A stretch of DNA of 64,000 nucleotides from Aphodovivens avicola. GTDB lineage: Bacteria > Actinomycetota > Coriobacteriia > Coriobacteriales > Eggerthellaceae. Both the position numbers and the translations under genes were made by a program. The DNA is taken from contig DVGW01000020.1 in NCBI GenBank assembly GCA_018712515.1, positions 29,011-93,010 of the forward strand, written 5' to 3'. Numbering within the stretch: the first letter of the stretch is position 1; every line of letters begins with the position of its first letter. Shown in pieces: positions 15,294-31,139 of the stretch. The notes beneath the pieces were generated by a model. That model had not been told where the DNA came from, did no database searches, and saw nothing but the letters and a program-made list of their open reading frames with translations.

Positions 15294-15335
15294 GGATGGC
15301 AGGATCGGGAGATTCGATCCTGCCATCCTTTTATT
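15294..15335. terminator. Bidirectional terminator
   Basis: Perfect 14-base stem (GGATGGCAGGATCG and its complement) with a 7-base loop, followed on the plus strand by TTTTATT and on the minus strand by TTTCCTTTT. It lies between the convergent TRIC and surface-protein genes and can serve both. Confidence 0.9.
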
Positions 15336-15362
15336 CGTCCAACTCAACGGTGCTGTTTGGAT

Positions 15363-18300
15363 TTAATGCTTTCGGTGAGCGAGTTTTCTCCTGCTGACAA
15401 TCAGGGCTCCAAGCGCCGTACCGGAAAGCGCCGCAGCGATTCCAAGGGCTTGCGTGCCGGAGTCTCCGGCTTGCACTAGGGCCTTGGGCTTCGCTTCCTC
15501 CGTCTTGGACTGCTCGGCTTTGGCCTGCTCGGCGGCGAGTTTTGCCTGCTGCTGATCGTAGGCGGTCTGGTAATCGGCTTGCGCCAGGATCAGTTTCTCG
15601 TAAGCCGCGTCACGTGCCTCGAGGAAGGGACGGTATTCCTTCTCGGCTTCGGCAAGCGCCGCCATCGCTTTGGCAAGCGCCTCCTGCGCGGCGGGAATGG
15701 CCTCGGATTTCGCCTGCGCTTCGGCGAACAGGGCGTCCAGCGCGGCGAACGCGGGATCGTCGATGCCGTCGGCGAGCGCGTCCTCGGCGACTATGGCGGC
15801 GGCGCGATCCGCGAGGTCTGCGGCTGCTGCTTCTTCGGCTTGGGCGGATTCGAGCGCTGCAGTCGCTTGGGCGACCGCATCCTTGGCGCTTTGGAGGGCG
15901 GCCAGCGCGTCGGCTTCAGCGCCGTTCGCCGCTTCGAGTGCCTTCTCCGCATTCTCTTGGGCCTCGATCAGGCCGATGAGGTGATTGTAGGCGTCGAGCG
16001 CTTCTCCGTAGGGAGCGGTCGCTTCGTCGACGGCGGTTTGGGCGTCAGCAGCGATCGTCTCGGCCTCCTCGAGCGCGGTCTGCTTGGCGGCGAGGTCCGC
16101 TGCTGCCTTCTCGGCGTCGGCTTCGACCTCGGGGAGGGCGTTCTCGGCGCTTGCGAGGTCAGCTTCAGCCTTCGCCAGGTCGGATTTCGCCTTATCGAGG
16201 TTTTCCTGCGCCTGGGTCAAGCCGGCGGAGAGCTCGTCCAATGCGGCAAGCGCATCGTCGTAGACGCCCTGCTTGGCAGCGGTTTCCTGCTGTGCGGCTG
16301 CAAGATCGGCAGCTTTCTGCTCGTAGGCGTCCTGCGCGTTTTCAAGTTTGGTTTGCTTCTCGGAGACGATGGCGTCGGCCGCTTCGAGGGCGGATTGCTT
16401 TTTGGCGAGAGCTTCTTGCGCATCCGCAACTGCCTGTTTTGCCGTCGAGATTGCTTGCTCCTTGGCAGCGGCGTCTTGCTTGGCGGTTTCGATGGCGTTT
16501 TGAGCGGTAGAGACAGCCTTTTCGGCATTCGTCATCGCCGTCTGAGCCCCGGCGGCTTCCGTTTCGCGTTGTTTCAGAGCGTTAATGGCAGTTTGCTGTT
16601 GCGCAATCGCTGCCTCAAGATCTGCTTCTGCCATTTCGCGCACGTAATCAGGATCGGTTACGAGTTTGTAGTATTCGTCGAAGAGCGCGGCAAACTCGTC
16701 TACGGACAAGGTGATGCCGCCGATGTTGTCGTGGTAGAACGTCTGGCCGAAGAAATCCGCGAAACCAGCTTGAGCAGAGTAGTGATTAACGGCAAAGCCA
16801 GTTGTCGAATAGTCGGAGCTCACGATGTTCAAATAATGCCCAGCGGAGCCTACATCCTCGTTTTCGTAGAGTCTCTTCTCTTCTTCGTACCATCCGTCAA
16901 AGGGGTTGTATCCGCTCCATCCTGCTGCGATGTTCTCCCCAACCGGAAAGATCCCTGAATGGCCTAGAATAAGGTGATCTCGCAGTTGGATTGCGGAGTA
17001 ATTTGCCTGAATCTGCGCAATCGCCATTAACTGAACGTTGACCATAAGGGGATCGAGCTTCTGGTCATTTGTGGGGTCGACGCCCTCCTCCGCACGCAAA
17101 TCGTTGCATGTCTTCAGCCATTGGATCGCGGCTTTCATGTTCTCGAGATTCGTGGCGTCGTCGGGGTTGCTAGGATCTGCATAGCCGTAGTTTTTGCCAT
17201 AGTATTCGATGATGCTGGCTGCGTTCAGAGTTCCCTCGTCGCCTTCTTCGGCGATTGTCATGAAGAATCCGTAGCTGCCCATCGAATACAGAGATCCGAA
17301 CAGCTCTGCGAGTTCGGTCGCTTCGTCAACTACCCGTTGTGCTTCTTCGACAGCGGTATCGGCTGCAGTCTTGTCGGCGCGCGCCTGCTCGACAGCGGCG
17401 TCGGCCTTTGCTTTCGCCTCCTGCGCGGCGACGAGGTCCTTCTGCGCCTGCTCGTAGTCATCTTCGCGCGCTTCGATGGCGTCGAGTGCCGCAGCGTGCG
17501 CGTTCTCGGCGTCGATGACGCCCTGCTCAGCGGTCGTCACGCCAAGGTTGGCGGCGTCCACCTTGTCTTGGGCGGCATCGCGGCCCGTCTCCGCTTCCGT
17601 CAGCGCCGCCTGCGCGGAGTCGACTTCGGCTTGAGCGGCCTTCTCTGCCTCGGCAGCGGCGGCTTCCTCCGCCCGCGCCGTCGTTAGCGCTGCGCTCGCC
17701 GAGTCGATCGCCGCTTGGGCTGCGGCAAGCTCGTCGGGATCGACGCCTGCGCTGGCGGCTTCCAGTGCGGCCTTGGCCTGCTCATAAGCTGCTAGCGCGT
17801 TCGCCTCGCTCGTCTGGGCCTGTGCTAGCGTCTGCTTGGCAGCGGTGAGGTTCGCCTGCGCCGCGATGTTCGCCGTATCGGCAGCGTCGTAGGCTGCCTG
17901 GGCTTCGGCAAGATTCTCCTTCGCCGCATCCAGGGCGCTATTCGCCTCATCGAGCACGCCTTCCGCTGCAGCAAGCTCGGCTTCCGCCTTCTCGATCGCC
18001 TCGGGGGTCGCCTCTTGGGCCGCCTTCTCCGCGGCTTCCAGATCTGCCGCCGCTTTCTCCGCGGCTTCCACGGCGTCGTCGTATGCGAGCTGTTTTGCAG
18101 ATTGCTCCTCAACCGCCTTGTCCTTTGCGGCGATAGCTTCGTTGAGGTTCTTCTGTGCTTCGGCGGCGTCCTCGGCAGTCTGCTTCTGCGTCGCAATCAG
18201 TTCGTCGAGGGCTTTTTGCTGGGCTTGAATCGCTTCGTTTTGCGCATTGTCGTAGATTGCCTGCGCCTGGGAGGCTTTGTCGAGCGCTGCGTCGTAGGAA

Positions 18301-18644
18301 GGTTGCGCTTCTTCGAGCGCGGCTTGGGCCTTGTCGTACTCCTGCTGAGCCTGATCGACGATCTGCTTCAGCTGGTCCAAGGTGAGCGAGGCGAACGAGG
18401 ACGCCTCGCGCGCCACCGTTTCGGTGACGATCTGGCCGCTTTCCTTCACGGCCGAAGTCCCTTCTGCGTACGCCTGCTGCGCGATGAGCAGCGAGCTCGG
18501 CGCGATCAGCGCAGCGGTCAGGGCGAGGGAGGCTGCGTTGGCTCCTATGCCGGAAGCCGTTTTACTGCGACTACCTGGGGGGGGGGTGCCCTGTTTGGCT
18601 CTTTGCGCCTCATGGCAGTGCAGAGGCTGTTTCGCGTGTCTCAT
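15363..18644 (-). CDS. Secreted coiled-coil surface protein with central CAP/SCP domain; probable phase-variable gene
   Basis: Exported protein of 1093 residues. A long basic N-region (residues 1-30) leads to a signal helix ending AQQAYAEG near 62. A heptad-rich Ala/Glu/Lys coiled coil spans about 70-440. A globular domain follows at about 445-665 with CAP/SCP features (LDPLMVNVQLMAIAQIQANY, HSGIFPVGENIAAGW, AGHYLNIVSSDYSTTGFA). A second coiled coil runs about 670-1045, then LVQAGD (L1056), a membrane helix and the tail SRRKLAHRKH. The end looks like a sortase sorting signal with a degenerate LPXTG-type motif. AAGGAG lies 4 bases before the ATG. A run of ten C's falls in codons 20-23. The CAP core is more AT-rich than the flanking coils. 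Confidence 0.85.
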   Translation of the reverse strand: MRHAKQPLHCHEAQRAKQGTPPPGSRSKTASGIGANAASLALTAALIAPSSLLIAQQAYAEGTSAVKESGQIVTETVAREASSFASLTLDQLKQIVDQAQQEYDKAQAALEEAQPSYDAALDKASQAQAIYDNAQNEAIQAQQKALDELIATQKQTAEDAAEAQKNLNEAIAAKDKAVEEQSAKQLAYDDAVEAAEKAAADLEAAEKAAQEATPEAIEKAEAELAAAEGVLDEANSALDAAKENLAEAQAAYDAADTANIAAQANLTAAKQTLAQAQTSEANALAAYEQAKAALEAASAGVDPDELAAAQAAIDSASAALTTARAEEAAAAEAEKAAQAEVDSAQAALTEAETGRDAAQDKVDAANLGVTTAEQGVIDAENAHAAALDAIEAREDDYEQAQKDLVAAQEAKAKADAAVEQARADKTAADTAVEEAQRVVDEATELAELFGSLYSMGSYGFFMTIAEEGDEGTLNAASIIEYYGKNYGYADPSNPDDATNLENMKAAIQWLKTCNDLRAEEGVDPTNDQKLDPLMVNVQLMAIAQIQANYSAIQLRDHLILGHSGIFPVGENIAAGWSGYNPFDGWYEEEKRLYENEDVGSAGHYLNIVSSDYSTTGFAVNHYSAQAGFADFFGQTFYHDNIGGITLSVDEFAALFDEYYKLVTDPDYVREMAEADLEAAIAQQQTAINALKQRETEAAGAQTAMTNAEKAVSTAQNAIETAKQDAAAKEQAISTAKQAVADAQEALAKKQSALEAADAIVSEKQTKLENAQDAYEQKAADLAAAQQETAAKQGVYDDALAALDELSAGLTQAQENLDKAKSDLAKAEADLASAENALPEVEADAEKAAADLAAKQTALEEAETIAADAQTAVDEATAPYGEALDAYNHLIGLIEAQENAEKALEAANGAEADALAALQSAKDAVAQATAALESAQAEEAAAADLADRAAAIVAEDALADGIDDPAFAALDALFAEAQAKSEAIPAAQEALAKAMAALAEAEKEYRPFLEARDAAYEKLILAQADYQTAYDQQQAKLAAEQAKAEQSKTEEAKPKALVQAGDSGTQALGIAAALSGTALGALIVSRRKLAHRKH
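18577..18586 (-). repeat. C10 homopolymer in the 5' coding region
   Basis: Ten consecutive G on the plus strand (C on the coding strand) inside codons 20-23 of the surface-protein gene, before the signal peptide. Slippage by one base would shift frame before export signals are made. This is the usual form of a contingency tract. Confidence 0.8.
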
Positions 18645-18872
18645 GCTGCTCCTTCCGTGCTGTGGGCAAGGTCCGATCCCCTGCATATTCCGGTTCACCA
18701 TAGTATATTGCATAGCAGGGTCGCCGGGGGGGATTTGGCTGAAAAACGTCGGTCGCATGAAGATATTTCGAGCCGGACCGCTCTTTTGTCGTTCTTTATG
18801 CTTCCGCACCGGCTGCTGGGCTAAACTGAATGGCTGCAATCTACCATCGCAACATAAAGAGGAATCGATTCC

Positions 18873-19622
18873 ATGGCTGATTACATCGAGGGCAAGCGCC
18901 CGGTCATCGAGGCCCTGCGCACGGGCGTGCCCATGCGCCGCATCATGATGGCCGACAACGCGAAGCGCGATCCGCTCATCAACGACATCCAGCGCAAGGC
19001 GAAGCGCTTCGGCGTCGAGATCGAGCTCGTCCCGCGCAAGGCGCTCGACGACCTGTCCGACCACGGCTCGCACCAGGGCGTCATCGCCGAGGCGAAGCCG
19101 TTCCAATACCTCGGCATCAACGAGCTGATCCAGCAGGCGTGCGCGTACGCCGACGAGCACGACGGGCGCGCGCTGGTGGTCATCCTCGACCACCTCACCG
19201 ACGCCGGAAACCTCGGCGCCATCACCCGCAGCGCCGAGGCGGTGGGTGCGAGCGGCATCGTCATCCCCAACAAGCGCAGCGCGCGCGTGGAGGCCGCGAC
19301 CTACAAAAGCTCCGCCGGCGCCATCGCCCACGTCCCGGTCGCCCAGGTGGCGAACCTGGTGCAGGCGATGTCGAAGCTGAAGGACGAGGGATTCTGGATC
19401 GCCGGCGCCACCGAGCACGCCTCCGACCTCATCTGGAAGAGCAACCTCAAGGGCAAGATCGCGCTCGTGATGGGCAACGAGCACGACGGCCTGTCCCGCA
19501 TCGTCATGGAAAGCTGCGACTTCCTCTGCAAGCTGCCGCTCGAAGGAGAGGTGGCCTCGCTCAACGTGGCGCAGGCGTCGACCGCGTGCATGTACGAATG
19601 GTTGCGCCAGAACCAGGCCTAA
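18873..19622 (+). CDS. rlmB: 23S rRNA (guanosine-2'-O)-methyltransferase RlmB-like, TrmH/SpoU family
   Basis: AdoMet-dependent 2'-O-ribose methyltransferase of 249 residues with an N-terminal L30e-like substrate-binding region (about 5-75: IEGKRPVIEALRTG, HGSHQGVIAE) and a SPOUT knot domain. The three family motifs are present: LDHLTDAGNLGAITRSAEA near 108, IALVMGNEHDGLSR near 190, and LPLEGEVASLNVAQAS near 219. It is followed two bases later by yacP, a common pairing. Confidence 0.92.
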   Translation: MADYIEGKRPVIEALRTGVPMRRIMMADNAKRDPLINDIQRKAKRFGVEIELVPRKALDDLSDHGSHQGVIAEAKPFQYLGINELIQQACAYADEHDGRALVVILDHLTDAGNLGAITRSAEAVGASGIVIPNKRSARVEAATYKSSAGAIAHVPVAQVANLVQAMSKLKDEGFWIAGATEHASDLIWKSNLKGKIALVMGNEHDGLSRIVMESCDFLCKLPLEGEVASLNVAQASTACMYEWLRQNQA

Positions 19623-19623
19623 G

Positions 19624-20160
19624 ATGCCCCGCCAACGCAAAAAGCTGCTGATCGTCGACGGGTACAACGTGCTGCGCTCCGGCAGCCGCTACCAGCGCAT
19701 CGACGATCCCGACTACACCGACGACTGGTTCAACACCGCGCGCGACGCCCTCGTCAACGACGTGATCAACTTCGCCGGACGCGAGTGGCGCGCGATCGTG
19801 GTGTTCGACGGCGGCGGCAACGCGTTCTCGGCGGGGGAGGCGACCTCGCTCGGCGGCGTGCGCATCGTGTTCTCGCCGGCGGGGCAGAGCGCCGACAAGG
19901 TCATCGAGAAGCTCGCGCACGACGCGCGCGAGCGCCAGGTGGAGACGCTTGTCGTCTCCAGCGACGCGACCATCCAGGACACCGTCTTCGGATTCGGCGT
20001 CGACCGCATGAGCGCGGAGGGCTTCTGCCGCGAGCTCGGCGCCTACTACGAGGACGCCCGGCTCGACGATACGCCCAAGGTCTCCCGCAAGAACACCGTC
20101 GCCGACCGCATTCCCGCCGACGTCCTCGCCAAGCTCACCCGGATGCGCGACGGCCGGTAG
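19624..20160 (+). CDS. YacP/Rae1-like NYN-domain ribonuclease
   Basis: Small PIN-like NYN nuclease of 178 residues. The N-terminal LLIVDGYNVLRS supplies the first metal aspartate; VVFDGGGN and VVSSDATIQDTV supply the next acidic residues. B. subtilis Rae1 (YacP) cleaves mRNA in the ribosomal A site. Here the gene begins one base after the rlmB stop, so the two are co-transcribed and translationally linked. Confidence 0.87.
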   Translation: MPRQRKKLLIVDGYNVLRSGSRYQRIDDPDYTDDWFNTARDALVNDVINFAGREWRAIVVFDGGGNAFSAGEATSLGGVRIVFSPAGQSADKVIEKLAHDARERQVETLVVSSDATIQDTVFGFGVDRMSAEGFCRELGAYYEDARLDDTPKVSRKNTVADRIPADVLAKLTRMRDGR

Positions 20161-20455
20161 GGCGGGTTGAGGGTCGTGCGCGACGGCTCCGCGTCGAGAC
20201 GGAGGCCTTCGCGGCACCGTTCGATAGAGCCGGCGCTATTTCGCCGCCCGCGTCGACGTGGCGCTTGGGAGGAATCTTCCTAGCTGCGTGCGGCATCGCA
20301 TGGGAGCGAAACCGAAGACGCCTCGAGCGCGTCGGATGCGTGCGGCTCTCATCGGATCCGCATAGGTTTCGCGCGGCATCTGCGTGAAGTCTGCGAATGT
20401 TCCGTCCGACCCCTGTGCGATCCTCGTGCGGCGTGGCGGCGCCATCCTGCCCGTC
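20161..20455. other. Intergenic, nothing recognised
   Basis: About 295 bases without a supported gene, palindrome or RNA. The frame of the next gene is open from 20384 but lacks similarity there. Confidence 0.5.
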
Positions 20456-21397
20456 ATGAGACTTTTCCTTTACGGCGAAACGGCCGCCCAGTGGTGGGCG
20501 CATGCATGCGGCTTCGATCGCGCAAGCGAAGCCGCCCGTTTCGACGCCTCCGTTTTGCGGGAGTGCGCCCCCTCCGTCAAGACGATCCGCTGCCTTGTCG
20601 AAACCTTTCCGTTCCTATCGCCTCCTTACCATGTGCTCGCTTCTTCCGATGCCGATAAACGCGCCCTCGGCTCCGTCGTCGTCCATGTTTCGGGTTTTCC
20701 GTATGGAGACGGCTCGTTCATTCGCGTTGCCGGTGGAGTGTACGTGCCTTCCCCCGAACTTTGCTTCGCTCAATTCACCGGGAATTCGACCCTCATCCGC
20801 TCCATCAAGGAGGGCTTTGCGCTTTGCGGATCTTTCGCCCTCGACGAATCGTCGGAAACGGGGCTTTCCGCGCGCCGTCCGGTGGCATCGACGCGTTCCT
20901 TGGGGCGCTTTCTCGACTCGCATTCCAGACTGCACGGCACGGCAAAAGCGAGAAGGGCGATCCGCTGGGTTATGGACGGATCGGCATCCCCGCGTGAGTC
21001 GGACCTTGCCATGCGGTTGACGTTGCCGCAGCGATTGGGCGGCTTCGGGATTCCGGGCGCGCGGCTCAATCACCGCATAGATCCGCAGAAGCTCGCCAGC
21101 CGTCTGACCGATAGCGAGTATTTCGTGGGCGATTTGTGCTGGGAGCGTGAGAAGCTCGTCGTCGAATACGATTCCGATCTTCATCTCACGTCCAGCGGGC
21201 TTGCCCACGATGCCGAGAAACGCGGCGTTCTGGAAGAGGATGGTTACAAGGTGATCACCGTCACGAAGCTTCAACTCGACAGCCCCGTGGAGATGGCTCG
21301 AATCGCATGGAGGATCGGGCGGCATCTCGGAATCCGCGTCCGTATCCAGAATCCTTATTTCAAACGCCTCCAAACCGAATTGTTCCGATTGGGCTGA
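20456..21397 (+). CDS. Uncharacterised protein with DUF559/Vsr-like nuclease fold at the C-terminus
   Basis: Protein of 313 residues from the ATG at 20456 (MRLFLYGETAAQWW); the frame extends to 20384 and neither start has a good ribosome-binding site. The last third (DLCWEREKLVVEYDSDLH then EDGYKVITVTKLQLDS) resembles the E-x-D strand pattern of DUF559/Vsr-like PD-(D/E)XK proteins. The first part has no recognised domain. Similar stand-alone proteins are common in this bacterial group, but function is unknown; activity as a nuclease is unproven. Confidence 0.6.
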   Translation: MRLFLYGETAAQWWAHACGFDRASEAARFDASVLRECAPSVKTIRCLVETFPFLSPPYHVLASSDADKRALGSVVVHVSGFPYGDGSFIRVAGGVYVPSPELCFAQFTGNSTLIRSIKEGFALCGSFALDESSETGLSARRPVASTRSLGRFLDSHSRLHGTAKARRAIRWVMDGSASPRESDLAMRLTLPQRLGGFGIPGARLNHRIDPQKLASRLTDSEYFVGDLCWEREKLVVEYDSDLHLTSSGLAHDAEKRGVLEEDGYKVITVTKLQLDSPVEMARIAWRIGRHLGIRVRIQNPYFKRLQTELFRLG

Positions 21398-22199
21398 GTC
21401 CTTCGCCGCGGGGTTTGGGCGATTCGGGTCTGGTTCGCCGATCGCTCCAGAGACTTTGGAGCTGCGTTCCGTCCTTGAGCTGCCGCTTCGTCGTGTTTGG
21501 CCCCCGCATCGCCTCCGCCCTCGTGCATCGCCCTCGCCCTCGTGTATCGTCGCCCTCGCGGTGATTCGATCTCCTTTGCACCACACCCTCATCAAGGTCC
21601 GGTCCGCATTCTGCGATTCGGCAAAACGGATGAGAATGCACAGGATTGGGCGCCGGCGATGGCGATTTGGCTTGCGATTGATCGAATTGGGCGGCGGCAA
21701 AGCGTATAAACGCCCAAAACGCATCGCTTTCATCCGAGATGCCGTCCGGATGGCTGAAAGAGCGAGCTCTGGGCGGTTCGTCGCTGGGGTGCGGCGAAGA
21801 TGCGTGGTTTTGCGCCCCGCCCTCGCGCCGCGCGCTGCGTTCCGCTCACTGTCCCGCCGTCCCCGCGCCCCGAGCCGCGCTTGTACCCGGCAGCGCCCGC
21901 CTCGCCGTGCCCGTGCCGCACGCCGTGCCCGTCCCGCAGTCCCGCTCGCCGTGCCCGCGCCGCGCTTGTGCCCGGCAGTGCTCGCCCCGTCGCCTCGCAC
22001 CCCAGCCTTGCCGCCCCGTGTGCCGCCCCGCGCCGCGCTTGCACCCGGCAGCTCTCCTCGTCGCCTCGCACCCTCCGCCGCCCCGCACACCACCGCGCTC
22101 CTCGCCGCGCTGCGCCCCGGCGCCCCGCGCCTGCCTGATCGACGCGCTCCGAATTCGCCCAGATCAACAGCAATTTTCCATATCTCGTAAAAAATTTTC
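21398..22199. other. Low-complexity intergenic region upstream of rpoB
   Basis: About 800 bases without a supported gene. The second half is C-rich with repeated fragments: GCCGCGCTTGTRCCCGGCAG-like segments occur near 21874, 21959 and 22032, and shorter CCCTCG repeats occur near 21520. Open frames here are Pro/Arg/Ala-rich and follow the repeat composition, so I treat them as non-coding. Confidence 0.65.
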
Positions 22200-22228
22200 T
22201 TGACGGGTTGCGTTTTACGTCGTATCTT
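22200..22228 (+). promoter_or_regulatory. rpoBC promoter
   Basis: TTGACG (22200-22205) and TATCTT (22223-22228) are separated by exactly 17 bases, just after an AT-rich stretch, 56 bases before the rpoB start. rpoB therefore has its own promoter here rather than only reading through from ribosomal-protein genes. Confidence 0.7.
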
Positions 22229-22283
22229 AGCCAATTGCATTTTTTCGCAGATTCACGGATTCTCTTGAAGGAGGAAAGACCTC

Positions 22284-30236
<7,953 letters not shown>

Positions 30237-30240
30237 GTAG

Positions 30241-30268
30241 GTTCCGCCGGCTTGCCAGCCGGTGGAAC
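30241..30268 (+). terminator. Hairpin directly after rpoC
   Basis: Twelve-base stem GTTCCGCCGGCT/AGCCGGTGGAAC with a TGCC loop, four bases after the rpoC stop. No U-tract follows, but a long second hairpin does. A similar GTTCCGCC...GGCGGAAC hairpin follows hisE and a related one follows the CoA-transferase gene. Confidence 0.6.
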
Positions 30269-30285
30269 GAGCCGACGCTGCGGCT

Positions 30286-30378
30286 GCCCGGTGCACCCCG
30301 CCTCGCGGCGACAGCGGAGGTTCACGTACCGAAGTACGCTTCACCTCCGCCGTCCCCACGATGCGGGGCACCCCGGGC
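30286..30378. repeat. Structured intergenic element, copy 1
   Basis: Outer imperfect stem GCCCGGTGCACCCCGC (30286-30301) with GCGGGGCACCCCGGGC (30363-30378). Inner stem GCGGAGG (30314-30320) with CCTCCGC (30344-30350). The loop TCACGTACCGAAGTACGC folds as GTAC-CGAA-GTAC. The same architecture and loop recur after hisE (30959-31107) with different stem sequences that still pair. Confidence 0.65.
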
Positions 30379-30472
30379 ACCCTCGCTGACTTGAATTCAA
30401 ACAGCGAGCTCGCTTCACGAGCCAAAGGGACGCCCCTTTGGCTCGTGTTGTTTTTCGATCGAAAGGTTAGAA

Positions 30473-30955
30473 ATGTCTTCCAAAACGCACATCCCCGAGG
30501 GCCAGGTGCCGCCCGCATCCCAGATCGGGGCGACGATGGAGGCGCTCGCCGCCACCATCGCCGGACGCCGCGAGGCGGGGGAGGAAAGCTACACCCACCG
30601 GCTGCTCACCGGGCCTTTGGACAAGCCGCTCAAGAAGGTGGCCGAGGAGGCCGTCGAGGTGGGGCTGGCAGCCAAGGACGTGGAGTCGCGGGCGGCCAGC
30701 GCCCTTGCGGCGGCGCTTGCGGTGTCGCCGGATGCGGACGATCTGACGGTCGCGCTGCCTCCCGACTACGACGAGGCGGTCGACCACCTGCGTTACGAGG
30801 CTGCGGATGTGGTGTACCACCTGCTCGTGGTGCTGGAGCGCTTCGGCGTCTCCATCGACGAGTTCGCGGCCGAGCTCAACAGCCGCATGACCGAGGAGGA
30901 GCGCCCGCAAGGGGCGGTGCTCCTCAAACCCGAGCATATCAAGAGGGGGCATTAG
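30473..30955 (+). CDS. hisE: Phosphoribosyl-ATP pyrophosphatase
   Basis: Histidine-pathway enzyme that hydrolyses phosphoribosyl-ATP to phosphoribosyl-AMP and pyrophosphate; 160 residues. The all-alpha MazG-like fold motifs are visible: SYTHRLLTGPLDKPLKKVAEEAVEVGLAAKD (residues about 40-70, with the conserved KKVAEEAVE) and the metal-binding LRYEAADVVYHLLVVL (about 106-121). An insertion between them is rich in Ala and Asp and lengthens the protein beyond the usual 100 or so residues. It stands alone, away from other his genes, with structured elements on both sides. Confidence 0.9.
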   Translation: MSSKTHIPEGQVPPASQIGATMEALAATIAGRREAGEESYTHRLLTGPLDKPLKKVAEEAVEVGLAAKDVESRAASALAAALAVSPDADDLTVALPPDYDEAVDHLRYEAADVVYHLLVVLERFGVSIDEFAAELNSRMTEEERPQGAVLLKPEHIKRGH

Positions 30956-30958
30956 GCC

Positions 30959-31107
30959 GTTCCGCCGGCCTGCCGGCCTGCAGACAGGCGGAACCGGCCG
31001 GCGCTGCGAGCTTGCAGCGCACGCGGCCTTCGCGCGATCCCAAGGGCTCACGTGCAGAAGCGCGCTTCGCCCTTGGGATCCCCGAATTCCGCGCACGCTG
31101 CAAGCTC
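30959..31107. repeat. Structured intergenic element, copy 2
   Basis: Begins with hairpin GTTCCGCC (30959-30966) / GGCGGAAC (30987-30994). Then comes outer stem GAGCTTGCAGCG (31008-31019) with its perfect complement at 31096-31107, and inner stem GATCCCAAGGGC (31036-31047) with its perfect complement at 31069-31080. The 21-base loop holds TCACGTGCAGAAGCGCGC, matching copy 1 with paired substitutions. It lies between hisE and glmM. Confidence 0.7.
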
Positions 31108-31139
31108 TCGCTGACATTACCTGAAGGGGGAGATCGAAC

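Noticed and set aside
18645..19667. Upstream extension of the surface-protein frame to 19667
   Set aside because: The extension is antisense to rlmB; the ATG at 18644 has AAGGAG at ideal spacing and is followed by a signal peptide.
21700..22203. Pro/Arg/Ala-rich frames upstream of rpoB on both strands
   Set aside because: They reflect C-rich degenerate repeats, have no starts with ribosome-binding sites, and show no domain.
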